A model generated the notes under the pieces. That model was not told the origin of the DNA. It made no database searches and worked only from the letters and a program-made list of their open reading frames with translations. Below, one piece after another: positions 36,278 through 49,400 of a stretch of 64,000 nt of DNA (positions are counted from its first letter, which is position 1; each line of letters opens with the position of its first letter). The DNA comes from Undaria pinnatifida. Its lineage: Eukaryota; Sar; Phaeophyceae; Laminariales; Alariaceae. Location: the NCBI GenBank assembly GCA_012845835.1, contig JABAKD010000016.1, positions 23,358,573 to 23,422,572 on the forward strand. The letters run 5' to 3'. The position numbers and the translations under genes were made by a program.

Positions 36278-37160
36278 CAAGGGCTCCGGTCTGCGGTCCG
36301 CGGGCGGCTGACGCGCCCCGCTATGCTCGCGCAAGGAAAATGTCAACTACACGTGAAGGGGGCAGGAAAAAGATGTCCATGAATTGGTTCAACTAGGGAT
36401 TCGGTAATGCCAAGATGTACCTGTGCGGAGGTGATCGCCCTGTGCTGCGCTGTGTGATCAGCAGGGCGGGAAAAATGTGCGAAACAAAAAAAAGGTGGAT
36501 CGAGGGTGAGGACAAGAATCGAAGAAAGGAATAAGATGAGTACACACGTACATGCCGGTACCTGGTACCTGGCACTTCGCGTGATACCTGGTACCGCGTG
36601 TTAGAAAGAAAGCCCAGCACAGCGCAGCACCGCTAACCACCGCACCGCAGGGCAACGCACGGCACCACACAGCGCTGCGCTGCGCGCTCCTGAGCTATAG
36701 TTGAGCTGAGATGAACCGAGATAATTTCTCTAAATTCAACAATGGAGTGCGTACAAACTTGGTGCGGTGTGCCTCGGTACTGCTGGACCATACGTCGTCG
36801 AACGAGACGCGGCAGGAACGCAAGATTAAGTGCAGCACAGCACGCAGCACAGCACAGCACAGCACGGTGCGACACCGCACGACCTTACTCTGCCGAGCTA
36901 GTGCTGCCATGAAATATTGAGACGAGCTGAGCCCAGCTGGGACCTGGTAACATGATATTTCGTAGTAAAACAACAGCACGTTGAAGACAGGTTTCAACAT
37001 GCAAAATATGGGGCTGTTCAGATGAGAACGCTCTGACGAGCTCTGATTCAGGCATTCGAGCCCGCTCAGCCGTCCGGAAAAGAGAATATCGTAAAGTTAT
37101 TGTGTGAAACCCAAACCAAATGGAGGCCGTTCAGGAAATTGATCTCTGGAAGTAGTTTTA
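36278..37160 (+). repeat. Interspersed repeat R1, copy 3
   Basis: Same orientation and order of blocks as copies 1 and 2: CAAGGGCTCCGG, GTGAAGGGGGCAGG, GGTAATGCCAAGATG, the GGTACCTGGTACC stretch, a GCACGGCAC-type tract, CGAGCCCGCTCAGCCGTCC and GGAAGTAGTTTTA. At about 880 bp it suggests the basic unit length and the natural ends of the family. Confidence 0.75.
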
Positions 37161-37849
37161 TGTACGCACAGATTTTTCACCGCCGTAGGAGCCGTCCAGG
37201 GCGAAGACCAGACTCCAAACAATATCGGCGGGTGCACGGTTTTCTCACACCATCACGAAGGACAAGGCCAGCTGTTGTTTGCCACCTATCAACGCTAATG
37301 ATACAAACCTCCAAAGCGTAAACGTGTCCCCCACATCAACACACAAACCACAAGCGCGCGAGAGAGAGGGTTTTTGCCTCGGGTGGGCCAGCGTCGGCAC
37401 GCTCCCGGAGCTCCGCCGCTCAAGCCGTTTGGAGCCCCATCGCCTTCTGAAAGTACCAGAGGAGGGCAACGAAGGAAGAATTCGCCACAGAATCATGCGT
37501 GGGCGCGGCAGGGACGATGTACCCAATGCAGGGGGGTATACCGCCCTTCCTTTGGGCGCAGATACAGAGCGACCGCCCGAACGCGTAGACGAAGACATCA
37601 ATGGGTTGAAGGGCAACGTTTTTCACCCTCCTAGCCCAGAGAGGGGACGACGGTGCACAAGAGCAATGACCGTTCATGGTGTGGATCGGGAGTGTATAAT
37701 GACGCCACAACCCACCCACGACCGAGTGAATAAAAATGGAAAAAGGCCCGGGTGACAGAACGACAACACTACCTCCAATGACAACGGCAGAGGAGGGCCA
37801 AAATACGACCCGTTCATACCACCAATCTCATCACACCCACCTGCAATCT
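37161..37849. other. Unassigned, open frames on both strands
   Basis: A 158-codon + strand frame (37279-37755) and overlapping - strand frames look plausible in composition but match no family I know. Confidence 0.35.
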
Positions 37850-39825
37850 TGGGCAGCCTTGTTTAGTGCGCGTTCCTTGGCTTTGGCCTGGATTTTGGCT
37901 TCTTTCCTCGCCTCCATCGCCTCGTAGGCGCGCTCAGCCTCTTCAAGGCGTTCTACGGATGTTTGTTCCGACATCCTTCTCCTTGCGGAATTCGTATGAG
38001 GCTTCCAGAGCATCCGCGACTCGGTGGGTACGACACGGACACTCGGCCCCCCACTGCTCCGGCCGCTCCGCCCGCCGCTGCCAGAGTGGCTCCCTCCGCC
38101 GGCGCCACCATCCCTCCCTGCGCTACCCCGGCCACGGCTTGCGTCCTGGCCGCGGCCCTGCCGTGGCCCTGCCCATGTGTCCCAAGGCACCGCGGGCGGG
38201 AGAACGTGAGTCAAACCCATCACCGCCGACCGAATCGAGACGCTGGCGGTCCAAGCCCACGTCCGCGTGGGGAATGGGGGTGTCCCTGTCCTCATTCTCC
38301 GTGGACTCCTCTCTTTGTGCATGCCCAACGTCGGACTCATCGTCAGTGCTCCCGTCGCTGTGGTCCAGCACTCCATCCACGCAGGGCGCGTATTTCTGCG
38401 TCACGGTACTCGCGTCGTCGTCGTCGTTCGCACGCACGCACGCCAAACTGTGGGCGCTGAGAGGATTTGGCGGCCGAGGGAGGAGGGGGTCGGCAGCGGC
38501 TTTGGGGGGGGGTGGGGGGGTGGGGGGGGTGGTGGGCGGGATGGAAGGGGGGGAGAGGGACGACATCTGGTTGAAAGGTTGATGTCGAAGACGGGAATCG
38601 AAGCGTAAGACGCGTAGCGGACGTGGGTCTACGTGTACGTATGCATTCGCGTCGGCAAAGCCTGGACTGTACACGCTCTCTATTCCCGCGTATGACATAA
38701 TTGTTGGTGTATCCCCACGACGTCCGGGTTCAGCTTCCGTTCCCTTTTGCCTCTGTCGTACACCACAGCCTGTACTTTCTGGGGAGGGCCAGGGGTTGAG
38801 GGGATATCTCGCTAAAAATGTCAGGCTTGATAACCACGACTTGTTTTTGCTGCGGTGTAGACATATTGTGAAAATTGGAGACGTGTCAACAGCGCCTTGT
38901 GCCATCTGGTACATCGATATACTCCCAACCAACAAAACGACGGCATACGTCACGACGCAACAAGTGCCCGACAACCACCTCCAACAGAAGAACTGTCTAC
39001 GCAGCAACAGACGTCTCGCCTTCAACCCGGGGTGAGACACACGTACCAGATCGTCCTCGGCGCCGGTGCTCGCGATGACTTTGGCAAACGTCGTGACTAG
39101 GTCCTGAGCAAACCGATTGTCCATTCCAGTGACGGCGCTGGGGATGAGCTTGTGCCGCTCCACCCGGTTTAAGTGGTTGTCATGAGAGTGCAGAGACCGT
39201 ACCCGCGGGCATCAATAAGCGTTGGGCAAACATGTCAGGGGTCGCGTGAGACTCAACCAGCGCAAACAGCAGCACCGTAGTGGCAGCGCCTACAGCATGA
39301 GGAACCTCGGAGCAGCAAATGCCCGCGTTGCTATCCCTCTGAAGGTGACGTGCACACGATTTTCTCACTCGGGCCCTACCTCGGTTACGTTGGCGCGGCA
39401 TATATACTTCAACGGTTCGGGAGACTGGACTGATGAGGAAGCCCACACTGCTAGTACTGGGTGTCTGTTCAGTCTCACATACATCCCGTATTAATAGTGT
39501 GTGCATGACGCGCACTTCATTGAATCTGCTGCGGCCAACACAGGAGGAGGTGCATGTCATTGGGGTGTCCTCATCGGTGCGCTCGGCCTTGTGATAGAGG
39601 ACGATGGCTTCCCTTCCCTCCTTACCGTGCCTTTCCCAGCAAGAGAGCCTCGTTAGTCGTTGTACTCACTTTTCCTCAAGACCTTCCCAACTTGGTCCCA
39701 TCGTTGAACAAAGGCGTCGTTCAGAACCCTGGGGCAGACTGGAGGCGGTATTGGCGCAACGGAAACGGACGCATCAGGGAGGACGTGGGAATTCCTAGAC
39801 GTGACGGTCGCGTCGACATACAACC
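37850..39825 (-). CDS. Candidate multi-exon gene of unknown function (fragmentary)
   Basis: Several - strand stretches look like exons. 39824-39670 has a TTTCTAG acceptor, a GTGAGT donor and reads ...RVLNDAFVQRWDQVGKVLRK. A stretch near 39336-39200 reads ...LLFALVESHATPDMFAQRL. One ending at about 39043 (donor GTACGT) reads ...RFAQDLVTTFAKVIASTG. The next, from about 38562 (acceptor CAACCAG), is Pro-rich then acidic. A last one ending near 37850 is helical and Lys/Glu/Ala-rich (...AYEAMEARKEAKIQAKAKER). Not all junction phases agree, so the model is incomplete or the gene is decayed. No family is recognised. Confidence 0.3.
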
Positions 39826-39999
39826 TAGAAATAGTCGGTGCTAGATAGGACGAGGGTAAACCAGGAGGGTGAGACGCGGGGAAGACTCATTTCATGGTTA
39901 GCAACGAGGAGGCTATCGGTACCCTTGCCTGCATGGTGGAGGTCAAACGACGCCTCAAGTACACCACACGCCAAATAAGTCTCGCACATGGTTGGAGGC

Positions 40000-41370
40000 C
40001 ACGTCAACTAGCAGCCCGTTCGCGTTGATCTCGTCGTATGACCACGATGCTCCTCACGACAGCACCCGGCGTACCAGCCGTCTTTAACTGTCGGAAAGTG
40101 TTTACGGCCCGTAGCAAGGGGGGGGGCGCAGGAGGAAGTTACCCAAGTTGTGCTCATTGTCCCGGAGGAGTTGGAGGGTCGTCAACGAGATGGAGGGCGT
40201 TATGCCGGCGAGCGTCAATGCACCAGAGATGCGCCGTGACATCGTAGAAACCCCTTGGTACCAGGCGTCAAGGATTGTCGTCGTTCACCTGTTTGTCATG
40301 TCGGCTCCACTCGGTTACGCGTCTCTGACACCCCTCCCCCCCCCCCCCCAGCGACGGTCGTTCACATGTCATGATCGTCCTGTCTGGAATGCCTCTCGGC
40401 GCGGAGGATACCGACGCCCCCGACAATGACGTGGACGACGACGAGGGGATGAATCCTTGCAGGAAATCCGGCGTTTCCTGCAGGCTATGGCAAGCGGAAG
40501 AACCGTACGAAAGCTTAGGGCTTGGCGGACGGGTTATTATGCGCTCAAAGGGTCGCGTAAGGAGGGAAAGAGGCAGCGAATGACCACAATCCTAAACGAA
40601 AAGCAGGAACAAGGAATTCTGCCGGTCGTGCCCGGGTGCCCGATGCCCAAGGCGACCAGGTATGACTTCGAGGTTCTCCTCCTTCGCTTCACCGCACTAC
40701 TTACAAGAGCAACATGTTCGCTTTCTGGTAATTGGTAGACGCAGTTGGTACGCGTCGGCGTTACCGGCGGGAGGTAGAATCACCTTCGGGAGATAGGGGT
40801 AACTTACTTTTTAATTTATGTGGTAAAAGGTAACCAGGTTGGGGTAACTTCCTAGTCAATGGCCTGGTGAATGGTAACCAGGCAGACGTACATACGTACG
40901 ACTATTTTTTGAAACACTCAAGCCCCTCAAAAAATCGATCCTGGCAGGGCAACGTTTGCACCGTAAGACACACCACATAGTCGTTTGCATGGAAGTGACA
41001 ACGACGCTCAAAAGGCCCAATACTCCTTGGCCCGGCTCGGGTTGGAAGTGGTCTTTTGATCGCAACAATTGAGGGTGGGTGGGGGGGCAAGGGCTACCCC
41101 GATTAGTGCATGCGCTAACCACGTCTACGCCGATGAAAAGCGTGACGGACGCTTTCTCACTAACTATGCTTGCATCGTCGTTCACGCCTTGCCCGCTTTG
41201 CTGCCGTTGTTCAGGTGGCTTCATTTGTTGAAGACTTAGATGCATGTCACGACGAAAACTGTTGCACGGGGTCTGACCATGTGGAGGCCGCGGCCAAGGA
41301 ACACCGCAGCCTCCGGTCGCGAAATGGCGGAAGGGGTTCATAGTTGATGTCGAGGCCTCCATGCCTAGTG
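40000..41370. other. Unresolved protein-like segments on both strands
   Basis: On the + strand a C-rich tract ending in CAG (about 40333-40350) resembles a strong splice acceptor. It is followed by an acidic stretch (DTDAPDNDVDDDEG). On the - strand a stretch near 40280-40130 reads ...ILDAWYQGVSTMSRRI. I could not decide which strand, if either, is coding. Confidence 0.25.
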
Positions 41371-41402
41371 CATGGAATATTTGTTTGCATTGCCTGGAGC
41401 CG

Positions 41403-41487
41403 GCAGGCCTGGTGGTCTAGTGGTTACCCTCAATTACTACTGGCGTTGGTCCTTGAGTCTGATTCCCACCGTGGTGAGATTTTGACT
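41403..41487 (+). repeat. tRNA-like sequence (SINE head), copy 2
   Basis: A perfect A box (TGGTCTAGTGG, 41413-41423) and a B-box-like GAGTCTGATTCCC (41455-41467) at a tRNA-like spacing. The sequence then continues CCGTGGTGAGATT. It resembles the copy near 18.2 kb, so a tRNA-derived SINE family is more likely than a working tRNA. Confidence 0.55.
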
Positions 41488-41909
41488 TTGTTCGCCGAAA
41501 TGCAAAAGGAAGGACCGATTACTGAGAGCGCCTAGCAGCACGGATAGGTACAATTCGACGCGAGCCGACGAGGGAAGAAAATGCTGAATTATTCTCCCGG
41601 TATTAACGGAGGGAACGTACCTCAGTGGGAGGGGGCGGATAAGGGCCCGCTATGTGACCCCGGATCTGAGGTATTTCTGGGAGGCAGTGCGAGAGTAATG
41701 CGAGGATAATAATTGAGATGGCGACAAAAATAAAAAATGAAATGCCTCGTGCTGTTCTTGGCGGGTGAGACGACGGACAGTGCTGGGTGTATGGGCTTGG
41801 GTGTTTTTTTACACGGTGATATTTATGCGGGCTGTGGGGAACCCTGTGGGTCGGTTGGTGCGAGGTAGACGTTTCAGCGCTATCTGCGCGCACGTCCGAA
41901 GGGAAACGG

Positions 41910-42190
41910 AGAAAAAGGGGGGGGGGAGCGAGTCAGCGTTACCAGGGGCGGGGATTGGGGGGGGGGGAGGGGGGGCGCGAGGATGTCCTGTCGTGAGCGC
42001 CTGGTGTTCCCAGTATTGGATGCTACCCTGTTGTTGATGCTTTGAAGGAGTGGAGCATGGCCGGCTGGTATTGTCTTGTCTATTCGCCGTCGCCCAGGTG
42101 TCATGATGGACGTGGGTTGGAGGGGAGGGGAGGGGAGGGGGGGGGAGGAAGGGGGGGCGAGAGGGGGGGGGGGGGGGGGGGGAGAGGGTG
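41910..42190 (+). repeat. G-run-rich tract
   Basis: Long runs of G, including one of about 18 bases near 42165-42182, with GGGGAGGGGAGG motifs at 42120-42190. Strong G-quadruplex potential on the + strand. Shorter similar tracts are at about 38500-38540 and 54155-54172. Confidence 0.85.
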
Positions 42191-44760
42191 TCGTGGGCCA
42201 ATACTCATGAGCGTGTGGCTTTCGTGGTATAGGTACCGTCCTATTCTTGCTGTCGGTTGTCAAAGAGTGGAAAAGACCGGCGGATGCTGCGATTGTATTG
42301 CCCATTCGCCGAAACTCTGGTGTCGCGGTGGAGGTGGGCTGGAGCGGGATTCCCTTGTGGCGAAGTCGTCCACAACGATTAAGAACTTTTCGGGGTACAT
42401 ATTAATACGGGTGAAGTGGCTATGCTTGGTTGTGGGCAGAAACGTCTGGTCGAAGCTGTGGGTGGGCTAAAGGTCTTGGTGCCTCGTCACTCCGTAGTCT
42501 GGGCTGGCACCTCTTATTCATACGCATTGACTTCGTCGCCGGTCGCGGATAAATATCGAAGGTGGTTATCGTTGGGAAGGTGTTGTGTTTTTTTGCCTCA
42601 TTCCCTTACCTAGCTGCCCGATTTGACTGTCAGTTAGGATGTTACGGTGCTTGTTATTGGTTACGCTTATGAAATATGACGTGGACGCTGGGGTTCGCGT
42701 CATGGCGTCAGCGCCTCCTGTAGCTTCCACTGAGTCAGTGCAATCTGCTGCTTGTTCGTTGGGAACTGGGTGACGCAGTCCGATGTTGATGTCTGCAGGC
42801 CTCGCCTGCACCAGCGCTAGTTGCGGTTACATGGGTGTATTGTCGTGTCTGGCGGGGGCGTACGGACACGTGCATGGTGGGAGGAGGAGACGTTGTGCCT
42901 CCGCCTCCACGACCCTGCAATGTTGGTGAGCAAATGATTGCTCGTAAAACTTGTATCTTCCACGAAGGGTTTGACAACTCCCACAAACGCTTCCACGCTT
43001 CCATTGAAGCTTCCATGGAGGCGATGAAAGCTTCCATGGAAGTTTCCATGATCTTCCACCGAAAACGTAAACAGTGCAGGTGACCCATCTTGAAGTGCGT
43101 GCAATATCGCACGCATAATAATAATCCGTACACGCTCAATTTTTAACCTGTAAATTTGGCTCAAATCACAAGAAAAATACACGCAACCCGTAGAGCTACA
43201 GTAGCAGCATGTTCGCGACGAACATCTACCACACGCACACCACTTCGCCCCCATTGGAGCCGGAGCCGTACCGCTTTGCAACGCTAGGGGGCAATAGCCC
43301 AAAACGGCTGCTTGTATACCCGACACATTTCCTCTCGAAATCGGGTCCTCCAAAAACAAGTCAAAATGCATCCCTGAGCCATACGATTCGCAATCGAACT
43401 ACATTTCGTTAAATTCAGATGTGCTGACACTGCTGCTGTAGTCTATATACTACTATGTGGATGTACGCGAGAGGTGCAGGTATTGGTGCGTCTTGGTATT
43501 TCAAGACTACACGCGTTTGTTGTATGTGATCTCTCGCACTCACACCGCCTATTTCTACGACGTAAGTATCATGTATATTCGTATATAGTTGTCAAACGTG
43601 TCATTTTTTTGTCACAGCAACTCAAGCACAGCGCGTATGCCGCTTCTAGCTACCGTAGATATATCCTCGCGACGGCAAACCGCCGAACGAAGTTCCGTCC
43701 TGGTCGGCATGCACAGAGTCCAAACGGAGGTATGAGGCACCATAGGCGCACTGCGCTCTCGTGGCCATGGTTCTCGCCCGTTGGAAGGGACAAGGAGAGC
43801 TACGTGTGTGCGTGGCAGGGTGTAAAATGATGTGTCGATGTGTACTGTGGATGCACCTGGGTGCCCTGTTCTACCCCAGAGACCGTTCGTACAGCGGGAA
43901 TCAATGCGTGGACTCTCATGCTTACATATGACCAAAATCGGTTGAAGCCAAGCACACTAAACATTAACGAGTGTATCCGGGTCTTTCGTCACTCAAAAAC
44001 GGGCACGAGTTTTTTTTGGCCATTCGTGTGGCTCGCGGGGCGCATTTTAACTTGACGTTTGAAGGTATTTACTCTTTTTTGAGACAAAACGGACCGGTTG
44101 TGCCCATTGTTTTGCTATTGACCTAATATCAAGGTCCGAGATTGCGTCATCCGTGTAGAAAAAAAAATCTAATTTTACATACGCAGTCGCCCTAATCAGG
44201 TTGCCCTCTCCGAGCCCTCATTCGATCTGCATGCTGTCCTTCGGGTGATACCATTGCACGCCACAATGAAGGGTACACCACAGCCATTGACGTGACTGCA
44301 CAGACATTGCAATTTCTCTATCAACTCCCATGCACAGTGACTCAAGACAAATACAGAGCGACCCTGCAAACCAATCCGCAGGACGTTGCTCTCGGTCGAG
44401 GCTGGCCTTGCGGCCGTCCGGGGTTTGTCATATGACGCGACAAAAACGCGCTGCGGACCCGCACGACCGCCCCTGCCGGCCACGAGCCCGCCAAAAGATG
44501 GGGTTGGGGTAGGATTAGGCTTGGGGTTGGGCTAATCTCGGCCAGCATGAAAGATGGAACCTGTCCATCGATGTTCGCTCTGCAGAAGAGGTTTTATAGG
44601 CACGCCCAGCACAAAGGGGGAGACCGCCAGTCAACACTGCCACTGCTGCCATGTTACTGCCGCCATGGATAGCCAATAGTCTCCGTGAGCCTTCGAAAAA
44701 CTTCTTCGAGTAGTGGCTTGGCAGCGCTCCCATGACACCGTAATCGACAAAGCAAACACA
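42190..44760. other. No supported gene; small GAAGCTTCC island
   Basis: The only recognisable structure is a GCTTCCATGGAAGCTTCC patch at about 42950-43060, related to the field at 21.7-22.9 kb. Confidence 0.5.
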
Positions 44761-44764
44761 GGCG

Positions 44765-44912
44765 TGGGCTGGCCCACTGGAACTGTAGTCACGATGCCTG
44801 GAGTGCCATCAGGCGGACAGAAGAGAAATTTGTAGATATGTAGAGTTTCATTGGTGAACATCAAACGTACTGGCATAGGGGTGTGACCGTTTGTCGTATA
44901 CGTGACCCCCGA
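44765..44912 (+). repeat. Dispersed duplicate A, copy 1
   Basis: Shares with 46193-46334 an ordered set of blocks: GTAGT.ACGATGC..GGAGTG.CATCAGG, then AGTTTCATTGGT, TACTGGC.TAGGG and GTGACC.CCGA. The copies are clearly diverged. Coding potential is uncertain. Confidence 0.65.
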
Positions 44913-46192
44913 GTGAAGACCAGGTGAATATTAATGTCCCACAAGCAAAACATACCAGGTATGTGGTCCAGCGCCAGTGTATGCAAGAACACACTATAAA
45001 CTATAATCAAGTACGCGCCTGTCGACCTCGAATCTCTGGCACGCGGTGTGGGTCTTCTACGTCTCACGAACGCGCGCTCTCCTTGGCCAAGTAAAATGTC
45101 GACCAGTCACCTCACGCCCCAGACCCAAGAGGCTGCCACAAGAACACTCAGCGCCAATGCCAGCTCACTCCTTAACACCCCCATCTTGCTCCCCACCGTT
45201 CGCGTCTCCGCGCCCGTTGTATTTTATGCCATCAAATCCTCCGTAGTTGTCCTCCTCTCATGAAATCTCACGCCAATAACATTATTTCTTGTTTGCGCAT
45301 CGCCGATTTGATCGGCCCGGCTACGACATGATGCTTTCCGACAGCGATGGAGTGCGTAACTTCCGACCGGATCGAACACAGCGGCGGGGCTGGGAGTGGC
45401 TGCGGCTGCCTCGATGGCAACGACGGTGGCGACGATGACGGTGTCGGTCGTAGCTGATGCTGTTGCCCTGACTCGTTCCATACCAGCTTAGAACTCCCGC
45501 CACTTGCCTACCTCCTCGCCCCTGTCCTAAAATTGACGCATTCCTCCCCCTTCGTCACCTCGTGCTCTCCACCTCCTCTAAGTTGACTCTGAACCTCAAC
45601 CACTAGTAGCCACATGCACTCCGAGAAATGTTGATATTGATCTCGTCCAGCAACCTAGATGTTCAGTACGTTTACGGTATACGCCGCTGCTCCCGGTGCC
45701 ACATGCCAAGCACCTCCACCGAATTCATGAACAACAAGGGGCCCATGTCTCGGGCTAAGGCTCGTAGGTGGTACCGTCTCCAATGCTTGTGAGAGCATCG
45801 ACGATCTTTCTGGCAAATGCTCCGAAATCGAAAAATGGGTCTCGACGAGCAGGGCTGTCTCAATCTTTGACCCCTACGAGGGAGGCCCTTCGCCAGTTAG
45901 GCTGAGTGGAAATATTTTGGGGAGGGTACGGTGCTACTCGTAGGACATCTTCCCTGGTAGAACCCACGTTCCTCTTCTCCCCTGGGTTGTTCCATGCAGC
46001 GGGCAACGTCGGCGTTTGCCGCGGCCTCCAGGGCCACTACCCAATGTTCGCGGATCTGCCGACGGCATTCTTCCGATAAGTGCGCAAACAAAGCTGAGTT
46101 CAGACAAGTCGGCGCCATTCGGCCCCTAGCACACACTGTCTTGTGCGATAGTATGCTAGCGTAATCGATCAAACAGGTAAAGAGGTAGGCCG
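44913..46192. other. No supported gene
   Basis: A 91-codon - strand frame (46172-45897) contains a protein-like stretch, ECRRQIREHWVVALEAAANA. No family or splice context supports it. Confidence 0.35.
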
Positions 46193-46334
46193 GTTTTCGG
46201 GGAGTGTAGTTACGATGCGAGGAGTGTCATCAGGTGGGTGGAAGAAAAAATGTTTAGATACATAAAGTTTCATTGGTATGTATTGAAGTACTGGCGTAGG
46301 GTCATGGCCCTTTGCCGCATGCGTGACCTCCGAA
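46193..46334 (+). repeat. Dispersed duplicate A, copy 2
   Basis: Diverged partner of the block at 44765-44912, same orientation. Confidence 0.65.
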
Positions 46335-46499
46335 ACAGATCACATACCCAATTATTGTACGCGTTCGGGGAACTATGGGCTCCGTCGCATGTCCACAGAT
46401 GTTTCGGTGACTCAGACGAAACACCGAATATTATCAGACCTGTATACAAGCATACAATTAGCACACCACACACGGTCTGTTGGAGAGTGTCATTACACT

Positions 46500-49400
46500 G
46501 CCTCAAACTTTCATAGCCTCCCATGACCTACCCTGTGATTGTCACGACAAAGCCATGGTACTGCCGCAAACGTTAATCCTTTTCCACAAACTACCGTGGG
46601 AATACCATGGCAGTCCAATCCCGACCCATGAGATTTCCACGATGTTGCCGTGGGTTGATATGATAGTCCATGGCAATGTCCACGGCAGTGTCATTGCACT
46701 GCCACGTGGGCACCATAGGATACCCACATGGGAGTATCATACTTCAAGTTGACCCGGCAATGGCAGTCGCATGGCAGTCTCACGATGGGACACGCTCACG
46801 TGCATGGGAGTGCGATGAACCTTTTCATGGCATGTCCGAAGTATCGTATTCTAGTCGGTGCCGTAACAACCCATGCCAACGTCATAAATCCTCCGTAACA
46901 GTGCCAAATAGAAGACATTGCCGTGAAAATTCAAAACAGCCCATGAACGCTCATCAATATTAAACTCCAATGGCATCTCATTGGCTCCCATGGCTTCGCC
47001 ATGGTACTGCAATGGCATTGGTAACAGAGTAAATGACATGTGAGCCGATGGAAATGGGCCGCGAAAGGGCTCATCGAAAGGTCATGGGCCCCATCAAATA
47101 TTACGAACCCAATGACATCGCCGTAGTACTGGCCCGATATTGACTGCGGCATCCGTCACATATCACATAGGCCACTTGGACAGTGCCACGACAGTATCAG
47201 TGCCGTGGTACGCCATGGCACGCCATGGAGACTGTATGACCCAGGACGCGACATAAAAATGCCAAAGGTTGTACATGCACCCTAGACCAATCTATATGGT
47301 TTGGGAAACTTTCAAGGCCGTGGGGACACGGGATAAGGGTGGAAACTGCTTGTGGTGCTGTTGCCTTACAACGTCACTGGTTGCCGTAGCAGGATACGCA
47401 CGGCCGAATTACGATTCGACCAAGCGCGTGATATGTTTGCAATCCTAGCACTTAGGTACGAGCGAGTTAAGGGGCGGTCGCCGAGTATGCTGTAGAGGGA
47501 CTCCAACAACCGTCGGGAGCATATTTAACATTGGCAAGCAAGCAACGCTACTACCGCTGTACCGTATCATACTGCTGCTCGCCCAGTGACCTTTCTTCTA
47601 CTCTAGTGTGAACCGGACGCTGCACCACGTAAGGGTTTTTGCTGCTGAGCAAACTGCATCTTGAGCCTTTATTGTCGAGTCCGGGGGGTGGTCGGTGAGA
47701 AGGCCTTTGCGGCTGGTCGAATGGAGCGATAGCACAGTCGATGTACGATACCGCAGTATTGTTGGAGACCAGTATTTCAATTTTCGCCCCATTAGTGCGT
47801 GTTGAACATGGGTCTACATTCCAGCACTACGTGTTATTACAGCTGCAGCATCTTGTAGAACGCTCCGGGAACCCGCGGAAGGTTTATATCTTTCTTTGTT
47901 GTAATGTTGTCCACTCCCTGGCACGTCAACTTCTCTCCTGAAGACGGCAACGTATATCATATGGACTGATGTAAACCTATACACCCAGCAATTCAGCAGG
48001 TTATGAGTCTTGAACCAATGGGTGGTTGCTTTAGATTCGTAGTGTACACGGGAGTCCGACATGGTAAAATCGAATTTTCTCCAGGTGAGCGCGCGCGTTT
48101 TAGCGTCTCCAACATCAAAACCGAACTTGTAACTTTAACATAAAACCCGAGCATGATTACGATATTTGGGCGGCCGGTCACGGCCAGCTGTGCGTGTTGT
48201 CGCAGATTATTGCAACTCCTCCAACATGGTTATTATACGCATGCAGGCGTCTAGATGACGCTGACGCGACGTGAGGAGAACTAGACGATTGATAACCTGC
48301 AAGTGTATAGCGTTCGAGTTGCTGCCCAAGGAACAGTCGCCGAGCAAGGTAACGACGCGCACTATTTTTCATCTACATTGCATTACCTTGGCACCGCCCT
48401 GAAGAGCCACGAAACAATGTGTTGGTGGCTTTCATGACACGCCACAAGGATACCAGGTGGCGCGTTTCCGTGGTTGCACTGCCATAGCACTCGCTTAGGT
48501 CAAGTGTCGTGTATTGACATCACATTGACACCACGACCACCGCTATAGTCTAGTACCCCTACTATAGACGACAGCTCATTGTCATGGCACGGCCCTGGCT
48601 CTGCCGTGCGGTCGTAACCATAGGATTTCATGGACCTTGTAAACGCTGCTACGGGTCGTCGTACAACTCACCAGTATGGGTTTTGACGGTGGTTGTTGCT
48701 CTGTCGCGGAATGTCGTAAGCCTGCAAGAACCGCCATGGGACTGTCGTGGCAAAGCCATGGCACTGCCATCAACTAGCCTCCAACGCATTCCCTGCTTGG
48801 GGATAGAGGCAAAGTCAGGCACACGTATAGGAGTGCCGTGAGACGGCAGTAGCTCCTGAGGCACTGCCATGAGATATTTTCGTCACAATTTCGTGAAAGT
48901 GAGTTGAAGGTATACCGTGCGAGTCGGTGCCGTCAATGCTCAGAAAAGTGCCTTGAAGGTGAAGGGGGAAGGGTGAAGGGCCATACGTAATGCCATGAAA
49001 GTCCATGTCGCTGTCATGTCATTGCCATGAAGGCCCATGAAAGTTCGTGTAAGACCACGGGCGCCCATGAAATGACGTAGACTCTCATGGCACTACCGTG
49101 TGACGTTGCCATGACGCATAACAGGAATTTAGATAAGCTAGTTTGCCATGGCAAGTTCACGACAGCGCCAAGAAAACTCATCGTGGTGTCATGGCACGCC
49201 GGGAGAACTACAGTGAAAGCCCACGAAAACGTAAAATGATGATGGTGGCTTACCATGGCACTGTCATTCGTTTTTTTCTTGTAAATACAATGTCACCACC
49301 ACGAACGTCTACGGCAAGGCCATGGGCTTCCTCGGATAGACTATGGGCTTCCAAGGGAAGACCATGAGAGGCAAAATGTTTCTTGGGCGGTCATTGACTT

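Noticed and set aside
39495-39660. + strand stretch ...ANTGGGACHWGVLIGALG resembling ADP-ribosylglycohydrolase / J1-crystallin proteins
   Set aside because: Only one short motif-like stretch, missing the conserved metal-binding residues, with no flanking exons of that family. Better splice-bounded segments lie on the other strand.
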